Assembly (NCBI GenBank): GCA_943736015.1
Contig: OX031065.1
Location: 40,252,427-40,316,426 of the forward strand
DNA length: 64,000 nt
Source of the DNA: Tridacna crocea
Taxonomy: Eukaryota > Mollusca > Bivalvia > Cardiida > Cardiidae
Direction: 5' to 3'
Under the pieces are notes generated by a model. It was not told the DNA's origin and did not search any database. It saw nothing but the letters and a program-made list of their open reading frames with translations. The position numbers and the translations under genes were made by a program. This document shows, piece after piece, positions 44,600 through 54,829 of the stretch (its first letter is position 1; every line of letters begins with the position of its first letter).

Positions 44600-46130
44600 A
44601 AAACTATGCCGAAAAATACATATATATTTTTCATCGAAAACACTACATGTACTTTAAAAATACTACTCTACAATCAATCCGTCCGCAAAATCACTCTATA
44701 TTCTATATTGTCAGCAAATTCCTTTTGTACTCTATATTGTCCGCAAATTCCTTCTTTATGTATGATAGTGTCCGCACGTAGCATCTGATTTTTCTCCCAT
44801 ACTTTATGATTCACACACGTTTACATTAATAGTGTAGGTATCTTCCTAATTTGTCCATAAAACAAGGGTTTCAAAGACATAAGAAAGAGCAGACATATAT
44901 AATATTTCGATGTTATAAACATAAATACGTGAAAACTATGCCGAAAAATACATATATAATTCATTTAAAAACACTACTTTATAATTGCTACTCTATAATC
45001 AATCCGTCCGCAAAATCCCTCTTTACTCTATATTGTCCGCAAATTCCCTCTATATTCTATCTTGTCTGCAAATTCCTTCTTTATGTATAGTGTCCGCACA
45101 TACCATCCGCATTTTTCTCCCATACTTTATGATTCACACACGTTTACATTAATAGTGTAGGTATCTTCTTAAGTTGTCCATAAAACAATGGTTTCAAAGA
45201 CATAAGAAAGAGCAGACTTACATAATATTTCGATGTTATAAACATAAATACTTGAAAACTACGCCGAAAAATTAATATATATTTAATTTAAAAGACCACT
45301 TTATAATTGCTACTCTATAATCAATCCGTCCGCAAAATCCCTCTTTACTCTATATTGTCTGCAAATTCCTTCTTTATGTATAGTGTGCGCACGTAGCATC
45401 CGCATTTTTCTCCCATACTTTATGATTCAGACACGTTTACATTAATAGTGTAGATATCTTCCTAATTTGTCCATAGAACAATGGTTTCAAAGATTTACGA
45501 AAGAGCAGACTTACATAATGTTTCGATGTTATAAACATAAATACGTGAAAACTACGCCGAAAAATACACACGTTTTTCATCTAAAACATTACTTTATAAA
45601 TACTTATTGCATCCGCAAAATCCCTCTTTTCTCTATATTGTCCGCAAATTCCTTCTTTGTGTATGATGTACGCATGTAGCGTCCGCACGTTTCCTACCAT
45701 ACTTTTTAAGTGACACATGTATGTGATTTTACTTCAGTAGGCTACTCACGTTTCAGAACACCAAAGGATTCTGTAAAAGTATCAATGTTACGAAGAATTA
45801 GACTTATGACTTGTAATTACAAATAAAAAAAAAGAAAAGAAAATAATATAAATAATATGCATGGTTTTTATAAATTACTTTCAACACTCTAAAAATAATT
45901 TTCGTTATAAGCTCATATAAAAAGTATAAATAATCAGTATAAAAACCCATTTCAACGTTGAAAGTAACAAGTCCATAGCCTTAATTGCAATGATTACTCT
46001 ATATTTAATGCGTCCGCAAAATCCCTCTATGTTCTATATTGTCCGCAAAATCCTTCTTTGTCTATATTGTCCGCAATTAGCGTCCGCAAAATAGTATGAC
46101 CCCATTTTGACAGGTAGGGCCGGGGAATAC
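44600..46130 (-). repeat. Foldback inner array, minus orientation
   Basis: Reverse complement of the left array: GTATAGTGTCCGCACGTAGC-type anchors near 44765, 45088, 45382 and 45665, spaced about 290-325 bp. Between them are CTCTATATTGTCCGCAAATT, CTCCCATACTTTATGATTCA and ACGTTTACATTAATAGTGTA. Confidence 0.85.
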
Positions 46131-46138
46131 ACTTTGCC

Positions 46139-46478
46139 CATTCACTCCGATAACCGGAAGTTGGTGAACCATGGTGGATTCGCCGAGGCTGATTCTTGCT
46201 AAATATCGCCCTAGGAAAATCGGATGAATGACGCGGAAAGAGTGATTCACGGCAGGTAGGGACATAATAAATCGACAGATTAGATATTTAAGAGCACGGT
46301 AGATGTGTGTTTATGTCGGCTAATATTGATTTGACCCCATTTTCAGCGATGATTTTGGGTGACAGTCGTGTCGAATTTTTTTGGGAAATCCGTTGCACAC
46401 CTTGTATATTTATAATAGAGAGTGACCACTTTGGCTGACATTTAGCTATTTTCACCAACTAAACGTCCGATTCCTGTG
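46139..46478 (-). repeat. Foldback outer arm, right
   Basis: CATTCACTCCGATAACCGGA to CGTCCGATTCCTGTG, the reverse complement of 40518-40859. Confidence 0.9.
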
Positions 46479-47819
46479 CTTTCACGAGCTTACAATCAAT
46501 CAAAATGGCGACTGTAATCTTTATAAACAACCACTGACCTACTTCGTTTCTAAACAATACTTAAGGAAGGACGTAATGTCCTTCACGTTTAAAACAAAAA
46601 CACATTTCAAAAAAGAAAAAAATACATTGAACTTTAGGCGAACTTTACCTTTGCAGCCTTGGGTTTGTTCAGATCAAATTGTGACTTGCTTCCTTGCGTT
46701 TCACTCGCCGCCGTTTCAAAGCTGTGTTGTGGATGAAAGTCACGTTGCGCGTATGAATAAATTAGGTACTAGCTATTCAACACTTCAAGCAAATATTTGT
46801 TGAAAATGTAAATGCCTTGAAAAATAAACGTGTAACAAACCAATAATTTTTTAGGTAAGAATATTAATGATGCGTTTTTAACGAAAGCTATTTTTTATTT
46901 GAACATGGGTCCGAGTGACATATCATTCATAAAATAGTGCCCGATTGGTAATCGTAACATCTCGGCCGATTTGATGGCTCTGGTGTCACACCTGTGGTTT
47001 TTGGCCATATTGAAAATAGAGTGAAATTGGCCATCTTTGAAGCCTCACAGATCGCTTAATGGGAAAAATTTTGCTTTTCCCGTCTCTTGCTGTCTAAAGT
47101 ACGTCCATAGTTCTTCGAAAAAATGCATTAAAAACAATATGTCAACCGATTGCGTTTTTCGCTAAATCTCAAAAACAACGGGCACCCTAGAATTTTCCCT
47201 CTCAAAAACACCTGTTCACCGACATGACCTCAATTTTTTGATCCTCTAGTGACACAAAATGGTCCACTCAATATACAATAAAAATACATCTAAGTGGTCC
47301 CCCAATGCCTATATTTGTAGCAAAATCTAAATTATATACCACCAAGCCCTCTTAGCCCCATACAACAGTGCAACAAAAGTGCTACTGCAAATTTTCACTT
47401 GGGACTAAGTACTACGAACCGGAAGCAGTCTAGCAGTGGTGCGACACCCTCTCAACACCAGAGTAATGCCGAATGGCTAGATTCGTCCGCATTCATATAG
47501 AAAAATATAGGATCTGTGTATTAACAAATATTAAGATTTGATCATTATTCATTGAAATGTCATAACAGTTCAAAGAAAATATCTGTTTAGTGCAATAGTT
47601 TGACTTATTTCATTTTTTATCTGAAATTCAATCGTTTTATATGTTTAAATGCTTGAATTTCATAGAACTTTTTTTTCGCTGGTTGAATATTGGTGTTGTT
47701 GGGTGATTTCCCAAATGCCTGAGCGTTCACATAGGAAGACCGATTACTGACGTAATCGACTTCCAAAAACAAACATAAGGTCAGTAATTCCTTTAATTGT
47801 TTTTTGTAATATTTTATCA
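46479..47819. other. Intergenic sequence, no supported gene
   Basis: Frames of 60-75 codons only, with no domain evidence. The stretch at 46900-47470 is less AT-rich and may be an unidentified repeat, but nothing in this window matches it. Confidence 0.35.
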
Positions 47820-47896
47820 TTTTCTAGATCTACATTCTGGACAAAGGAGAAATTGGTGCCGTTTTCTCCCTTTTTTTCCCCAAATGTTTTCAACAT
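47820..47896 (+). mobile_element. HP hairpin remnant
   Basis: ACAAAGGAGAAATTGGTGCC then GTTTTCTCCC and CCCCAAATGTTTTCAA: a decayed hairpin with no outer arms, abutting the next HP copy. Confidence 0.45.
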
Positions 47897-48125
47897 TTAA
47901 CCCTTTACCAAGAGACAAAATTTTAGACTGGTCCAAATTAAAAGCACTTGCAGGGAACAAAGTAAACCTAACTGAAAAATTAAAATTTGTTTCCACCAGG
48001 ATAGAAAACATTGTAGGATAAGAAGAAAATGGTGGTTACCAGCATTCTCTCCTTTTCCCACAATGTTTTAAAAAGGCTTCCATATCAGGGTTGTAAAAAC
48101 CAGGGATTGTTTGGTAAAGGGTTAA
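47897..48125 (+). mobile_element. HP hairpin MITE, complete copy
   Basis: TTAA at both ends; AGAGACAAAATTTTAGACTG; CACTTGCAGGGAACAAAGTA; hairpin GAAAATGGTGGTTACCAGCA; GTTGTAAAAACCAGGGATTG. Confidence 0.92.
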
Positions 48126-48255
48126 TTTGCACATGACAAAAAATGGTAATAAAAAAATTGAAAAAAAAAAATGATTTGGAAATGATGGAAAACATTATGG
48201 GAAAAGGAAAAAATCTTAGCATTTTCTCTTTTCCTCATAATGTTTTCAGGGGCAA
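48126..48255 (+). mobile_element. HP hairpin MITE, reduced copy
   Basis: GGAAAACATTATGGGAAAAG then GAAAAAATCTTAGCATTTTC and CCTCATAATGTTTTCAGGGG. The palindrome centre is lost. Confidence 0.6.
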
Positions 48256-48349
48256 CAACATAACATATTCATCCAAATTCATAACATAGATTTTGCAAGT
48301 ACCAAAGTCTGGAATGTTCAAATGATGTTAACTTTCAAGTGTTTCAGCT

Positions 48350-48600
48350 TTTTCTTCCTTTTCCACAATGTTTTCAAAAGGCTTCTATCTCAGGGTTGTA
48401 AAAAACAAAGGGTCAAGTGACCATTCACCAAACACAAAAATTTTTGACTGGATTGGAGCAAAAAACAGTTTGGTCAAAATATATTAGGATTTGCCCTTAA
48501 ACAGTAAACATCTTTTTCTTCCCACACTGTTTTTCAAACACTCTTTCTTTCGGTATTGGAAACTAGCTAGACCTAGGGTTTGCATGGTAAAGAGTGAAGT
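48350..48600 (+). mobile_element. HP right-end fragment plus degenerate copy
   Basis: TTCCTTTTCCACAATGTTTT then CAAAAGGCTTCTATCTCAGGG. After it comes a decayed copy: CATTCACCAAACACAAAAAT, TTTTTGACTGGATTGGAGCA, TTTTTCTTCCCACACTG and GCATGGTAAAGAGTG. Confidence 0.55.
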
Positions 48601-48645
48601 CAGTATCTGGCTACCCCCATGGTCATGGTCATAAATGTGGTTGCT

Positions 48646-50692
48646 AGAGAACTCGTACCCTGGAGAACTCGTACTCTGGAAAACTCGTACCCTAATCTGA
48701 AGGGTACGAGTTCTCTGTAGAACTCGTACCCTGGGTACGAATTCTCCAGAGAACTCGTACCCTACAGATATTTTTGGGGATAAATTTGTATCTCTATATA
48801 TTATTCAGATTTTGGTGAATTGATGATTTTCATTTTAACTTAAATTATGAAATGATCGAGTAAGTTATACAATAATCAAGCATTGGTAACGGGTATTTGC
48901 AGTAAAATATCAGTTTTGTTACCGGATGTTTCATGGATTAAAATGAAAAGGAAGTATGGTAAACAGGTAAATGGGCAGGTAAATTCAAGAAAGATTAAAT
49001 TATCAGTAAAATCTACATAATCTGGATTCATCTAATGATTCGAAGATAGTTTTTTTTAAGCTTGTTTACATATTTTTAGGTTCTTTAATGGAGTATGCCA
49101 TTTTTTTTAAAGGAGTCAAAGGTGTCGGGTACAATGAAGTCACATATCAGGTGTGATAAACATGATTGTGCACACTTGCCATTTACCAGCAATTAAACTG
49201 GTATAGGTCTTCAAAAGGACTCTTAACCCTTTACCAATAAATTGCATGGTTTTACAAGGAAATAGACTTGGTTGAAAAAGGATTAAATGATTATAACCGG
49301 TTCTTTATTATGTAACATTAAAAGAAGAAAAAGAAGAACTCTTTGAATCTAGATGGATCCCAATAGTGCTGAGTTGGTAAATACCACCCTGTGGGAGATA
49401 GCTTTTGTTGTCGGAAAAAAAGGGGAGGGTGTTTATAAAACTAGCAATGTTCTCATTTTCCCACAATTTTTTCCGCCCTTTCAGTCCGATAAATAAGTAC
49501 GTCTGTACCAGATATGAATTTGTTGTACGCAGATTATACAATTTTGAAGAGACTAAGAGTTCACATATTGCAATATTTGCATTTTCTCTCGCTCTCTCTT
49601 TCACTCATTATCATTGCACAGTCTTCTTCTATGTTTTCTGAGACGTTTACTTCACGATCTCGAGTTTCAACCACACAAAAGAAGTAACCATTGTGGGAAA
49701 AGGTGCAAAATCAAATGACGGACATGGTCTCCTTTTTCCACGTGTTTTCTCACCTTTTCAAGCAATTTTGAAAGCTTCTTCAGACGGCTTACATGAAATT
49801 TTCGGCTTACAAGCGATTCTACGGAGGCATTTTTGTATTGCTGAAACATTGTGGACAAATGATGTCACTGATCTTTCTAATCATTACCCTACGTTTTGGC
49901 GCCAAAAGTATACAGGGGACTTCATCGAGGACTCACTAAAATTCAGAAAAGATTTTTTTTCTGAAAGGTTTGGATGGGAATCTTGATTATGTAAATCCAA
50001 GCTCAGACTACATGTTTTTCATATTGATCTTTTTCTTAACCACCGTTTCGATTCTAGCGTTAATTGAATTAAGGGTTCAATATTGAATATTGCAATTATA
50101 TAACAGTAATTTCATCATTGTGAAAATCACACCTTTCTTGCTGTCTTTGTTCAGGAAATTTGCCTTTTCACCAGGTGTGAAAATTTTGATTAATTATGTA
50201 TTCATTTTATCAACTCCTTCCATTTAACAAATATCTAATCCAATCAAATACTGATTCCTAGACCGTTCTTACACAAAACAACATCAAACATCAACTCAAA
50301 ACTTGAATGCAAGTGAAGGCTACCCGAAGAATTGAAGAGGGCAAAAATTAATCCTTCTAATGTATTTTCAGTTGAATACAATTTATTTGTGGTTCATAAA
50401 TGTTTTCCTTACGATTTTTACGTCAAATACAACATAAACTGCATGAAAAAACACACAGGTTTCTTTACTTTTTTTGTCTTTTCAACACATGTACAAGAAA
50501 AAAAAAAATCATCAAATCTACATCACAATAACGGCATAAAAAATAAAGGTTGACAGCATGCTGGTAAACTAACATTATATTTATTAGTGGGGGTACGAGT
50601 TCTCCAGAGAACTCGTACCCAGGGTACGACTTCTCTGGAGAACTCGTACCCTTGAGATTAGGGTACGAGTTCTCCAGGGTACGAGTTCTCCT
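48646..50692. mobile_element. 2-kb foldback element with GAACTCGTACCC subrepeats
   Basis: The left block (48646-48764) and right block (50589-50692) are inverted copies. Each is made of about eight AGAACTCGTACCC or GGGTACGAGTTCT words in alternating orientation, with the landmark CCCTAATCT/AGATTAGGG in both. The interior of about 1.8 kb has no transposase; it holds decayed HP pieces and AT-rich DNA. No target duplication was recognised. Confidence 0.8.
48765..50588. other. Interior of the 48.6-50.7 kb foldback
   Basis: HP fragments lie near 49225-49275 and 49440-49490 and near 49685-49790 (GTGGGAAAAGGTGC, TCTCCTTTTTCCACGTGTTT). A 97-codon plus-strand frame at 49693-49986 (HFCIAETLWTNDVTDLSNHY region) starts in an HP remnant and is unassigned. 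Confidence 0.4.
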
Positions 50693-50974
50693 GATACCAT
50701 AAAGGTTAATCCATCACCGGCCAGTTGAAACAATACAGGAAATGGTTACATAACATTTGCATATCTCACCCCTTTACTCTGTAATGTTTGTTTGTGACAG
50801 TAAACCCATGTTACAGCTTTTATACCATACACTTCTTCTCTTCGACATTTCACTCTTAAAAATGATTTGACAACTTACAATCATTTTGAACAAATTTTGA
50901 ATTGTATCTTTACACTTCTGATTTGTGGATATTTCCCTGTTCCTCTCCATACTGTCTTCTAGACAGGCTACTGA

Positions 50975-51189
50975 GAGAAATCTTTTGTTTTTACGACCCT
51001 TGTAAAGATAGAAAAAACTTTCGAAAACATTGTAGGTAAAAGAGAAATGTTGCTGACCAGCATTTTCTCCTTTTTCTACAATGTTTTTACCCATCAAAAA
51101 CAAGTCGAAACATGCAAGTTAAATTTGATTTGTTGACTCTAATTGGTTTCACTTCGGTTGAATCATTAAATTTGATGTTTGGTTACAAT
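50975..51189 (-). mobile_element. HP hairpin MITE, diverged copy
   Basis: TTTTACGACCCTTGTAAAGA, hairpin AGAAATGTTGCTGACCAGCA then TTTTCTCCTTTTTCTACAAT, and GATGTTTGGTTACAATT end. It shares its terminal TTAA with the next copy. Confidence 0.75.
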
Positions 51190-51418
51190 TTAACCCTTTC
51201 CTAGACGGCAAATTTTGGACCAGACCAAATTCAAAGCATTTTGCCGATGACAAATTAACAGTTGCTTAAAAGATGATTTTTCTATATGATAGGGTAGAAA
51301 GCATTGTGGGAAAAGGAGAAATTGCTAGTTACCAGCATTTTCTCCTTTTCCCACAATGTTTCCAAAAGGCTTCTATTCCTTTCCCGTAAAGACCAGGGAT
51401 TGTTTGGGAAAGGGTTAA
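51190..51418 (+). mobile_element. HP hairpin MITE, complete copy
   Basis: TTAA at both ends; TTTTGGACCAGACCAAATTC; hairpin GGAGAAATTGCTAGTTACCA with an intact right arm; AGACCAGGGATTGTTTGGGA. Confidence 0.92.
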
Positions 51419-51531
51419 ACATGTATTTTACATCTCTTGAGAAACAAGTCCATACAACTCGTACTAATCTCTTCGGATACTGCTCCCTGTGAACTTAACC
51501 AGAACTTGTGCCCAATGTGTGGGATTTATAT

Positions 51532-51779
51532 TTAACCCTTTACCAATCAATCCGTAATTTTTACGACCCCGAAGACAGAAGACTTTTAAAAACATTGTAA
51601 GAAAGTAACCAGCTACCTAGTAGAAAGTAACCTAGTAACCAGCATATTCTCCTTTTAACACAGTGTTTTACTCTGCTGGAAAAAAAAATCAATTTTTGAA
51701 ATATATAACTTTATTTTGTCGTCTGCAAGCTATTTCAGTTTGGACCTGTTTCATATTTTGTCGTATGGTAAAGAATTAA
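51532..51779 (-). mobile_element. HP hairpin MITE, complete ends, altered hairpin
   Basis: TTAACCCTTTACCAATCAAT start and TTAA end. The left arm is replaced by repeated GAAAGTAACCAGCTACCTAG/GAAAGTAACCTAGTAACCAG, an internal duplication. GTCGTCTGCAAGCTATTTCA is present. Confidence 0.82.
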
Positions 51780-52177
51780 AAGTAGAAAATATTGTGGAGA
51801 AAGGATCAATTGATACAAATGTAGTTACCCAGAATATAAAATAATTTTGATGATTGTCTTAATGATCTCGGAACATATTATTTTCTCAAATTTCACGCTC
51901 GTTAACAGCATTACAAACTATTCTTTTTCTCATGAAAATCGCGACTTATTGTGTAACCCTTCACCCATGAGAGAACAAATTTTGTACCTGTCAATGTTTA
52001 CAGAATTCTTTACAAAGTACAAATATAGGATCCATCAACAAATAAGTAGAACTAACATCTCACGATTATCAATCGTAAAAGTCAAGAAATCGGTTATTTG
52101 GCATGAAACTAAAGTGTAGGAGAAATGTCTTTTTAAAAAAGTATCGGGGAACTGTGTAGTCGTGGAACTGTCTTGTC
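51780..52177. other. AT-rich spacer, nothing recognised
   Basis: A 90-codon frame at 51847-52119 has no domain or composition support. Confidence 0.35.
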
Positions 52178-52610
52178 CTACGAACAAAGTCCGTAACAGA
52201 GAAACAAAGGAATAAATACATGGCAGAAATACATGTACTTTTACATGGCGGAACTCCCGGACGCAAGGCCAATACCCTAACCACTGAGCCAAAGAGATAT
52301 CTCACTGACGCACTAGCCAGGTATTGTATTTAAATCGGGAGAATGCCATGCAGGAAGGAGTGGTCTCCCGTAACACAACCCCTCTTAAAATCATCATTTA
52401 TTGATGACTCAAAGCCCCACCAGGCAGGAAGTCCGATTTTGGACAACAAATGGGACCAATGGCTCAATGGCCAATCCCGGACGAGCCCCCATCCTACGAA
52501 CAAAGTCCGTAACAGAGAAACAAAGGAATAAATACATGGCAGAAATAAGGGTCCGAGCGGGATTCGAACCCCGGAACTCCCGGACGCAAGGCCAATACCC
52601 TAACCACTCA
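52178..52610 (-). mobile_element. tRNA-derived SINE pair or TRIM-like unit
   Basis: Two copies of a block starting TCCTACGAACAAAGTCCGTA lie at 52178-52300 and 52492-52608. On the minus strand the block has a tRNA-like head: A-box TTTGGCTCAGTGGTTAGGG (copy 1) and B-box GGGGTTCGAATCCCG (copy 2; missing in copy 1). Between them, directly touching copy 2, is ATCCCGGACGAGCCCCCA (52474-52491), an 18-base match to the 3' end of tRNA-Pro and identical to the primer site of the nearby retrotransposon. Repeat, about 190-bp interior, primer site and repeat together would fit a miniature LTR unit. Two SINE copies is the alternative. Confidence 0.5.
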
Positions 52611-52874
52611 ATTCCAAAAACCCAAAAAGAGCTACGAGGATTTTTAGGTCTATGTAATTATTATAGACGTTTTGTTAAGGACTTTGCAAAAATTGCAGTA
52701 CCCTTAAATGCACTGCTGAAGAAGGAGATTAACAAATCATTTTCTTCATCAGACTGGTCTACTGATTGCCAAAATGCATTTGAGACACTTAAAACTGCTC
52801 TAATAAGCCCACCAATTTTAAGATTTCCGGACATGAATAAGGAATTCAAGTTGTCTACTGATGCAAGTGGGTTG
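52611..52874 (+). pseudogene. Ty3/gypsy pol fragment (end of RT, start of RNase H), outer element
   Basis: The frame from IPKTQKELRGFLGLCNYYRR through FAKIAVPLNALLKK and DWSTDCQNAFETLK to KLSTDASG is typical of the RT connection and the start of RNase H in Ty3/gypsy elements. The 5' side is cut abruptly at 52611 against the SINE-like unit, so gag, protease and most of RT are missing. The 3' side is interrupted at GTTG by the nested retrotransposon and resumes at 58858. Confidence 0.9.
52871..52874 (+). repeat. Target-site duplication GTTG, left copy
   Basis: GTTG directly before TGTTACGAG. The second copy is at 58854-58857, directly after the other LTR. A 4-bp duplication fits Ty3/gypsy integrases. 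Confidence 0.85.
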
Positions 52875-53132
52875 TGTTACGAGTCAGGCGTAACTAGAAA
52901 GTAGAAGCCAGCAACAAACGATAACAATTAACAGAATTTATTAACAAAAATATCAAATAAACAGTGACAATAGTACAAAACAATACCTTAGACGTTAAAT
53001 TCAAAAGACAAATTATTCCAGTCTTAATTCCAGTCTGATCCTGATCCAAACTGAATGTAATCCAAGCACACGAAGTAATCCTCACTTTAGTCTAGTCTGA
53101 TCCGAATCCAAATATTGGGTATGTACATAACA
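52875..53132 (-). repeat. 3' LTR of nested element, internally deleted
   Basis: Begins TGTTACGAGTCAGGCGTAAC and ends GGGTATGTACATAACA (plus-strand reading). It is 258 bp against 562 bp for the other LTR: about 295 bp is missing between CTGATCCGAATCCAAA and GGGTATGTAC, plus a 9-bp indel near TGACAATA. Over the shared sequence I see only one clear substitution. Confidence 0.93.
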
Positions 53133-53143
53133 CTTCCCCCCTT
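53133..53143 (-). promoter_or_regulatory. Polypurine tract of nested element
   Basis: On the minus strand AAGGGGGGAAG directly precedes the 3' LTR. It serves as the plus-strand DNA primer in reverse transcription. Confidence 0.85.
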
Positions 53144-53362
53144 GAAAAGAAAAAAAAAAGTTTATGAAATAAAATCTTTCTTTTTTTTTTGCAATAGTAT
53201 TTACATACATGTATATGATACTTTAACTGAAGTATTACAAAGGAAATGACAAACTCAAATATTAATTATTTCAGACTAATGAAAATAATCAAGGTAATGA
53301 AATTACAATTTAAAAGAAAAAACAGTTTAAACTTGATTTAGGGAAAAATGACTATTGAAATT

Positions 53363-53786
53363 TCAAACTCTTGAAAGAGCATCTGGTATAATGTTATCTT
53401 TCCCTTTTATGTGTCTTATGTCAAGATTAAACTCTTGAAGCAATAAACTCCACCTCAGTAATCTTTGATTCTTATTCTTAAGTTTGTGTAGAAAACTTAA
53501 AGGGTTATGATCACTGAATACAACAATTGGTGAAGTTGAAGAGGTTAAATAAACTTCAAACTGCTGGATTGCCAGAATTAAAGCAAGACACTCTTTTTCT
53601 ATGGTAGAGTAATTTTTCTGATGTTTGTTAAATTTCTTAAAAAGTAACAAACTGGGTGATCAATACCATTATTATCTTCTTGTAAAAGAACAGCACCAAT
53701 ACCAACATCACTTGCATCAACAGCTAATTTGAAACATTTGTCAAAATCAGGTGCCAAGAGGACTGGTGTGCTCTTTAGTATGGTTT
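53363..53786 (-). pseudogene. RNase H of the nested element, frame-broken
   Basis: The C-terminal part is open from 53650 to 53363, with NYSTIEKECLALILAIQQFE, IVVFSDHNPL and DNIIPDALSRV, all typical of gypsy RNase H (Glu and Asp active-site residues visible). The N-terminal part, with a VDASDVGIGAVLLQED segment near 53675-53725, is in another frame. One break lies near 53650 and another near 53815 where the RT frame ends. Confidence 0.88.
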
Positions 53787-54700
53787 TTAGACGATCAAAT
53801 GCATCTTGACATTTGTCAATTTCCTATAGTAGCCAGCCATACCAAGAAATCGCATCAGCTGTCTTTTACATTTAGGCACAGGAAACTCAGAGATAGCATT
53901 GACTTTAGCTTCTAAAGGTTTAACTTGACCCTGTCCCACAAGATGTCCTAGAAATGTTACAGTAGCATGACAAAATTCAGTTTTTGCAAGATTCACAGTC
54001 AGTTTCGATTTACTGAGTCGGTCGAAGAACTTCCTGATTCTTTGAAGGTGGTCACTCCAACTGTCTGAGTAGATGATGACGTCGTCAATATATGCATCAC
54101 AGCCATCTAATCCACATATAACGTTGTTTATAAGTTGCTGAAACGTTGCAGGAGAATTTTTCATCCCAAACGGCATAACTTTGTACTGGTACAGACCGTT
54201 TGGAGTAGCAAAGGCTGATACTTCTTTTGCTCTATCAGTCAGTGGAACTTGCCAGAATCCTTTTAGCAGGTCAAATTTGGTGACATATTTAGAATTTCCA
54301 ACTTTGTCAATACAGTCATCAATTCTTGGTATTGGAAAAGAGTCTGTTTTTGTCACAGAGTTCACCTTACGATAGTCAGTACACATTCTATAAGTTCCAT
54401 TTGATTTAGGTACTAATATACATGGTGAACTGTAATTACTCTGGCTAGGTTCAATAAAGTCATTTTCCAGTAAGTATTTTACTTCATCCTGGAGGTATTT
54501 CTGTTTCAAAGGATTCACCCTATATGGATGTTGCTTTATTGGTTTAGAATCTTCCACAATGACATCATGATAGATTTTATCTGTTCTTGTGGGGATATCA
54601 GGAAATAAATGTTCATATTCATGTATCAACTGTTTCAGCTCTTCCTGCTGTGATGGTTCCAAGTGAGATAGTTTGTTGTTAAGATTTCTCAAAATATCAG
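53787..54700 (-). pseudogene. Reverse transcriptase of the nested element
   Basis: Continuous with the integrase frame. Motifs in order: YLLENDFIEPSQSNYSSPCI, TYRMCTDYRKVNSVTK, FDLLKGFWQVPL, VMPFGMKNSPATFQQ, the catalytic YIDD at 54081-54092, CHATVTFLGHLVGQG, and RFLGMAGYYRK. All are conserved in gypsy RT. The frame is lost just after the last motif and ends at 53787. RT here lies downstream of integrase. Confidence 0.93.
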
Positions 54701-54829
54701 AGTTCTCAAGTTTAGATGGACCAGGATCAGATTTATCAATAAAGTCCAAATTTACTTCAAGATCAGATACATTTGAATCTTGTGGGACAGTGTTTACAAC
54801 TGTAATTGGTTTTGAAATAGAGCTATCTC

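Larger units (their letters stand above)
40518..46478. mobile_element. 6-kb foldback element with satellite-like arms
   Basis: The outer arms 40518-40859 and 46139-46478 are long inverted repeats (about 340 bp, over 90 percent identical by eye). Inside are two opposing arrays built on the word TTGCGGACAATATAG and its complement CTATATTGTCCGCAA. The left array covers about 41484-44170 and the right about 44600-46130. The array parts next to the outer arms also match each other in order (41500-41745 against 45870-46110). A spacer at about 44170-44600 holds an HP fragment, and 40860-41483 is present only on the left. No transposase. The structure matches foldback-type elements with subrepeat arms; the family is unknown. 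Confidence 0.85.

Noticed and set aside
40518-46478. CRISPR-like array because of regularly spaced short repeats
   Set aside because: The units are about 320 bp with homologous interiors and inverted halves in a eukaryotic genome; there are no unique spacers.
46576-46803. 75-codon frame starting MSFTFKTKTHFKK
   Set aside because: No homology signal that I recognise, no splice or polyadenylation context; likely chance.
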